DNA of 10,049 nt from CAYMAZ01 sp964526285 (lineage in GTDB: Bacteria > Bacteroidota > Bacteroidia > Bacteroidales > DTU049): positions 1 to 10,049 of the forward strand of contig CAZGIW010000115.1 of NCBI GenBank assembly GCA_964526285.1, in the 5' to 3' direction. Below the pieces are notes generated by a model. The model saw only the letters and a program-made list of their open reading frames with translations. It did no database searches and was not told the origin of the DNA. Position 1 is the first letter of the stretch. Every line of letters starts with the position of its first letter. The translations under genes and the position numbers were made by a program. Below, in pieces: positions 6,620 to 10,049 of this stretch.

Positions 6620-8485
6620 ATGAGAAGAATTTATTTAGTTTTATTTGTATTGTATTATTCAATTTATCAGTTGAGTGCGCAGAATGTGGGCATTTCAGAC
6701 ATATTGATAACCCCCGATGCATCAAGTATGCTAGAAATTAGACATACAAGTAAAGGTTTGTTGATACCACGTATGGCATTAACACAAACAACAAACACTG
6801 CACCTGTTACTTCCCCTGCAACAAGTTTGCTGGTTTTCAACACAGCAACTGTTAATGATGTTACGCCCGGGTTTTATTACTGGGATGGTGCCAAATGGGA
6901 AAGACTTGCAACGGGAACCGGTGGTGGAGGACCTTCAGGTGATGCATGGGAGTTGTTGGGAAATGCATCAACAATTGATGGTACACATTTTTTAGGAACA
7001 ACAGATAATGTGCCTCTTAGTTTCAGAGTAAATAATCAGAGAGCAGGCAGATTAACATCAGCAGGTCACACATCTTTTGGTTATCAGGCCTTAAATGCAG
7101 GAGCCGGATTGCAAAATACAGCCGTTGGCTATCAGGCATTGAATGGCCCCGAGCAAAACGGGAATACTGCAATAGGATATCAGGCAGGTTCAAGAATGGC
7201 TCAGGGTACAACTAATGGCACATATAATGTTGCGGTTGGATATCAGAGCCTTTTTTCGTCTGCTACTCCTTTAGATAATACAGGTCGAGGAAATATCGGA
7301 ATGGGATATCAGGCAGGCTACAGTATCAATTCTGGTTACAGGAACATTCTTATAGGTTATGAAGCTGCGAAAAACCTAACAACAGGATATTACAATATCG
7401 CCATTGGTGATCAGGCTTTTGGGACCGCTGTTACAACAGGGTTTCAAAATGTTGCACTTGGCAGAGGGGCTTTGTATGATTTAACCAGTGGTAGAGATAA
7501 TATTGCCATTGGATATGTAGCTCTTTCCGATTTAACAACAGCCAGCTATAATATTGCCATAGGTTATATGGCAATGACTTCACATAATCCGGGCAACTCA
7601 AATGTTGCAGTTGGTCCTTTTGCTATGCAAAATAATGATGGTGGTGCAGGAAATACAGCTGTGGGCTATGGGACAGGAGAGGGGATGTATGATGGTTTTA
7701 GAAATACTCTTGTTGGCTATGAAGCTGGAAAATATTTTTCATATACTGCTTCATATAATACACTAATTGGAAATCAGGCGGGTTTGGCTGGAACAAGTAC
7801 AAATAGTTTCAGAGGTCATTATAATGTAGGCGTGGGCTCTGAGTCAAACAGATATATTACTAGCGGTACAAACAATACAGCCATTGGATATCTCTCAGGT
7901 GTGGCCAGTGGAAGTGGAACAATAAGTAATACAATTGCTGTGGGATACAATGTTCAGTTAACAGCGTCTAATACTGCCAGAATAGGTGATGGATTTATTA
8001 ACTCAATTGGTGGTCAGGTGCCCTGGACAGCCTTTTCTGATGAACGTATAAAAACAAATGTGCAGGATAATGTGGTTGGACTTGATTTTATCATGAAACT
8101 CAAACCTGTTACGTACAATTTTGATATCAGAAAACAGTATGAAATTACAGGAGCTAAGGATTCTCTTGATTGGGAAGGAAAATATGATATTGAAAACATT
8201 GTTTTCTCAGGCTTTATTGCGCAGGATGTTGAAAATGCAGCTCAGGAAGCAGGTTATTCATTCAGCGGTGTTGATAAACCAGAAAACCCCAATGAATTAT
8301 ATGGATTGAGATATTCTGATTTTGTTGTTCCAATGGTAAAAGCCATTCAGGAACAGCAAGTTATCATTGAGACACTTAAAAATGATATGAGTGCATTGCA
8401 AAATTCAATGCAGCAACAGATTGATTTACTTAAACAGCAAAATGAACTGCTTATGATACAGGTCAATGAACTCAAAGGCAAATAG
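6620..8485 (+). CDS. Surface fibre protein: YadA-head-like repeats plus S74 self-cleaving intramolecular chaperone domain
   Basis: 621 residues from the ATG at 6620, chosen over the in-frame ATG at 6578 because it opens a signal peptide (MRRIYLVLFVLYYSIYQLSA, cleavage before Gln21) and follows the candidate promoter. Residues 22-98 are the module shared with the FISUMP protein (VGISDILITPDASSMLEI, KGLLIPRMAL, GFYYWDGAKWERL), then a Gly-rich linker (GTGGGGPSG). Residues about 153-447 contain 17 head-type repeats such as NTAVGYQALN and YNIAIGYMAM, mostly 17 residues apart, expected to form a trimeric left-handed beta-roll. The C-terminus from S473 (SDERIKTNVQ) is an S74 / endosialidase-type intramolecular chaperone, with KPVTYNFD, FSGFIAQDVENAAQEAGY and YGLRYSDFVVPMVKAIQE, ending in a coiled coil (about 574-621). 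In this family the domain trimerises, folds the fibre, then cuts itself off just before the Ser. Ser473 and Lys478 have the five-residue spacing of the known Ser-Lys dyad. No phage genes surround it, so it looks like a cellular adhesin or fibre rather than a tail fibre; the ligand is unknown. Confidence 0.94.
   Translation: MRRIYLVLFVLYYSIYQLSAQNVGISDILITPDASSMLEIRHTSKGLLIPRMALTQTTNTAPVTSPATSLLVFNTATVNDVTPGFYYWDGAKWERLATGTGGGGPSGDAWELLGNASTIDGTHFLGTTDNVPLSFRVNNQRAGRLTSAGHTSFGYQALNAGAGLQNTAVGYQALNGPEQNGNTAIGYQAGSRMAQGTTNGTYNVAVGYQSLFSSATPLDNTGRGNIGMGYQAGYSINSGYRNILIGYEAAKNLTTGYYNIAIGDQAFGTAVTTGFQNVALGRGALYDLTSGRDNIAIGYVALSDLTTASYNIAIGYMAMTSHNPGNSNVAVGPFAMQNNDGGAGNTAVGYGTGEGMYDGFRNTLVGYEAGKYFSYTASYNTLIGNQAGLAGTSTNSFRGHYNVGVGSESNRYITSGTNNTAIGYLSGVASGSGTISNTIAVGYNVQLTASNTARIGDGFINSIGGQVPWTAFSDERIKTNVQDNVVGLDFIMKLKPVTYNFDIRKQYEITGAKDSLDWEGKYDIENIVFSGFIAQDVENAAQEAGYSFSGVDKPENPNELYGLRYSDFVVPMVKAIQEQQVIIETLKNDMSALQNSMQQQIDLLKQQNELLMIQVNELKGK
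7076..7960 (+). repeat. Seventeen degenerate GYQA-type head repeats inside the S74 protein
   Basis: Each unit ends in a hydrophobic-G-Y/x-x-A/S core: FGYQALN, VGYQALN, IGYQAGS, VGYQSLF, MGYQAGY, IGYEAAK, IGDQAFG, LGRGALY, IGYVALS, IGYMAMT, VGPFAMQ, VGYGTGE, VGYEAGK, IGNQAGL, VGSESNR, IGYLSGV, VGYNVQL. Successive cores are 16-22 residues apart, most often 17 (about 51 bp). The pattern is conserved in protein but degenerate in DNA, meaning the expansion is old rather than a recent slippage tract. Confidence 0.85.
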
Positions 8486-8515
8486 TGTTTTTACAAAAAA
8501 ATGTTATAATGCAAT

Positions 8516-8556
8516 GGTGTTTCAGGTTATTTCTGTATTAGAATACATAAAACACC
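8516..8556 (+). terminator. Compound stem-loop after the S74 gene, possible terminator or 3' processing structure
   Basis: Outer arms ggtgttt (8516-8522) and aaacacc (8550-8556) pair perfectly over 7 bp. Nested inside is a second hairpin, tgtatt (8534-8539) with aataca (8542-8547). It starts 30 bases after the stop codon. No T-run follows, so intrinsic termination is uncertain. Confidence 0.3.
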
Positions 8557-8567
8557 TGATGTTTCAG

Positions 8568-8594
8568 AACTCAAAGATGTTTTAACTTTGAGTT
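8568..8594 (+). terminator. Perfect 9-bp hairpin, possible terminator
   Basis: aactcaaag (8568-8576) and ctttgagtt (8586-8594) are exact reverse complements around a 9-base loop. It lies about 80 bases past the S74 stop codon. As with the neighbouring stem-loop, no U-tract follows, so it could equally be a mRNA 3' stabilising hairpin or a protein-binding dyad. Confidence 0.4.
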
Positions 8595-8758
8595 GTTAAA
8601 TATTAAGAATGAATTCATGCATAAAATTAAAAATATTCATTTCGCAATACGTAAGATAAAATTTATGAAATAACTTATGGAAATTTGATGTTTTTAATTG
8701 AAAATGAAATTATTTTAAAGAAAAATAAAAAATAATGTTTTTATTTGAGAATTTTATT

Positions 8759-8766
8759 TATTTTTG
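8759..8766 (+). promoter_or_regulatory. Candidate -7 element for the 8789 gene
   Basis: TATTTTTG matches TAnnTTTG exactly and lies 22 bases before the ATG at 8789, predicting a very short leader of about 15-17 bases. The nearest TTG (8745-8747) is too close to act as a -33 box, so only the -7 half is supported. Confidence 0.45.
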
Positions 8767-8788
8767 ACGAATATAAATATCAATTGAT

Positions 8789-10049
8789 ATGAGAAAAATT
8801 TTACTTGTTTTTAGTGCTGTTATTGTTTGCTTCAGTTTTTTAGCCAAATCACAGGTGTTTCACAATAATGGAGCCGGCGTCTCTGTGCAGCCCGGAACAT
8901 TTATCCATGTTGTGGGTAGTGCTCAAAACTCTTCAACAGGAACCATTCAGGTTGATGAAAATGCAGGCATTTCAGGTGAATTTGTTGTTAACGGAGATTT
9001 TGTTAATAATGCAACTGCTGGAGGTAATGGGATTTACAGAGTATCTGGCGATTGGTTAAACAATTCTGTGTTTAATCAGGGGACAGGCGCTGTGTATCTC
9101 TATGGAACTGCTCAGATATTAGGAGGTACTGCTTCCACAACTTTCTATGATCTCATTCTTGAAGGCTCTGGAAATAAAACACAAACAATTAATCAATCAG
9201 TAATTAATAATCTCAACCTCAATGACAGGGAATTACTAACAGAGAACTTTTCTATGTTTGTTCTGAATCCTGATCCATCTGCCATTGACAGAACAACCGG
9301 ATTTGTTTCAAGTCTTGGAACTGGTGTTTTATCAAGAAATACAAACTCTACAAGTACCTATCTTTTTCCTGTTGGCTCAAACATGGGTACCAATCGCTAT
9401 CGTCCGGTTGAAATTGCACCCGTTGATGCAGCTGCAAATACCTATACAGTGAGAATGGCTAATCTAGATGCCACTTCAGAAGGTTTTGACAGATCACTAA
9501 TTCCAACTGAAATTTGTCATACAAATCCTCTTTTCTATCACAGAATTGATCGTAATGCTGGTACTTCTGCCATTAATTTATCAATATACTATGATCAGGC
9601 AACTGATGGAGACTGGGATGGAATTGCAAACTGGACTACAACTCCATTATGGGAAATTGTTGCAGGTAGTTCCACTGCTGCAGGTGCTCCATTTTATGTG
9701 GCAACTGCAAACAACTGGAATACTTTCAATGAAACACCATACATTTTGTATCTTGACAATATTACTGCCGATTTAGGCCCCGACACTTCTTTTTGTCAGG
9801 GTAGTTCTGTTTCTCTTGATGCCGGCGCAGGATATGATTCATACACATGGTCACCAACCGGTTCAGGTCAGTTTAATAATGTTACAACAGCAGGAACTTA
9901 TTATGTTACTGTAACTCAGGGAATCTGTTCTGCAATTGATTCAGTTGTAGTAACTGTTAACCCCAATCCTGTTGTCGATTTAGGTTCAAACACTAGTATT
10001 TGCGACGGCGATATTCTCACTCTTGATGCCGGCGCTGGATATACAGGCT
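8789..10049 (+). CDS. Large exported protein with tandem Ig-like/PKD-type repeats (3' partial)
   Basis: An ATG at 8789 opens a frame that stays open for 420 codons to the window end, so the gene is truncated by the window. The start gives a clear signal peptide (MRKILLVFSAVIVCFSFLAK) with likely cleavage before Gln22. Residues about 23-165 resemble the strand-rich N-terminal region of large Bacteroidota surface proteins (GVSVQPGTFIHVVG, VVNGDFVNNA, GDWLNNSVFNQGTGAVYL, TFYDLILEGSGNKTQTI). A middle region has RTTGFVSSLGTGVLSRN and STYLFPVGSNMGTNRYRPVE, a motif seen between such N-termini and repeat arrays. From residue 328 the protein enters 69-residue Ig-like repeats (DLGPDTSFCQGSSVSLDAGA, TWSPTGSGQF, GTYYVTVTQGICSAIDSV), with a second copy from residue 397 (DLGSNTSICDGDILTLDAGA). 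Such proteins normally go on for many repeats and end in a gliding-motility-associated or T9SS C-terminal domain; that end is outside the window. The likely role is a T9SS-exported surface adhesin. Confidence 0.9.
   Translation, partial: MRKILLVFSAVIVCFSFLAKSQVFHNNGAGVSVQPGTFIHVVGSAQNSSTGTIQVDENAGISGEFVVNGDFVNNATAGGNGIYRVSGDWLNNSVFNQGTGAVYLYGTAQILGGTASTTFYDLILEGSGNKTQTINQSVINNLNLNDRELLTENFSMFVLNPDPSAIDRTTGFVSSLGTGVLSRNTNSTSTYLFPVGSNMGTNRYRPVEIAPVDAAANTYTVRMANLDATSEGFDRSLIPTEICHTNPLFYHRIDRNAGTSAINLSIYYDQATDGDWDGIANWTTTPLWEIVAGSSTAAGAPFYVATANNWNTFNETPYILYLDNITADLGPDTSFCQGSSVSLDAGAGYDSYTWSPTGSGQFNNVTTAGTYYVTVTQGICSAIDSVVVTVNPNPVVDLGSNTSICDGDILTLDAGAGYTG
9770..10049 (+). repeat. Tandem 207-bp Ig-like coding repeat, second copy truncated by window end
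   Basis: Copy 1 is 9770-9976 and copy 2 begins at 9977, exactly 207 bp later. The best-conserved DNA is a 22-base stretch beginning tcttgatgccggcgc at 9814 and 10021, with one mismatch between copies. Each copy encodes 69 residues with a conserved Cys (F/I-C) and an LDAGAGY motif. More copies are expected downstream. Confidence 0.75.

Larger units (their letters stand above)
8486..8788. other. AT-rich intergenic spacer with hairpins, no gene seen
   Basis: These 303 bases carry no credible reading frame in either direction. The first third contains the two hairpins listed separately, and the last 100 bases are almost entirely A and T, ending in the promoter candidate at 8759. The rest shows no recognisable RNA or repeat. 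Confidence 0.7.

Noticed and set aside
7076..7960. CRISPR-like or recent minisatellite array
   Set aside because: The periodicity is in the protein; the DNA units diverge and there are no identical repeats with unique spacers.
6620..8485. Prophage remnant, because S74 domains are typical of phage tail fibres
   Set aside because: The protein has a bacterial signal peptide and no neighbouring phage structural, integrase or lysis genes.
8868..9776. Short open frames overlapping the start of the last gene
   Set aside because: They are in another frame from the long signal-peptide-bearing reading frame at 8789 and have no family features.

Overview
The window looks like chromosomal DNA from a Bacteroidota bacterium, probably a free-living or host-associated T9SS-bearing lineage. 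Three things point there. The first protein ends in a type IX secretion (T9SS) type A sorting domain. Exact TAnnTTTG promoter -7 elements sit in front of the genes, with no good Shine-Dalgarno sites. The base composition is AT-rich. The exact genus cannot be read from the sequence. There are no RNA genes, insertion sequences, integrases or CRISPR arrays.

Layout: (1) 1-2811, the 3' part of a large secreted beta-helix protein with a T9SS tail. (2) 2893-3825, an exported FISUMP-domain protein. (3) 4531-6504 and 3835-4488, minus strand, a two-gene operon of a TPR sensor histidine kinase followed by its LuxR/NarL-type response regulator; it converges on the FISUMP gene with a 9-bp gap. (4) 6505-6619, a short divergent control region with one candidate -7 element on each strand and a perfect 8-bp inverted repeat between them. 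(5) 6620-8485, a surface fibre protein with 17 YadA-head-like repeats and a self-cleaving S74 (endosialidase-type) intramolecular chaperone domain. (6) 8486-8788, an AT-rich spacer with hairpins and a promoter candidate. (7) 8789-10049, the 5' part of a large exported protein that enters tandem 69-residue Ig-like repeats and runs off the window end.

Apart from the two-component system, every gene encodes a predicted exported or surface protein. The FISUMP and S74 proteins, on either side of the regulator operon, begin with the same roughly 70-residue module after the signal peptide, so they look like two different tips on a common base. The most interesting hypothesis is that the kinase/regulator pair, divergent from the S74 fibre gene and sharing a dyad-containing control region with it, regulates this surface-protein set. 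That link is inferred from arrangement; the individual families are recognised from sequence.
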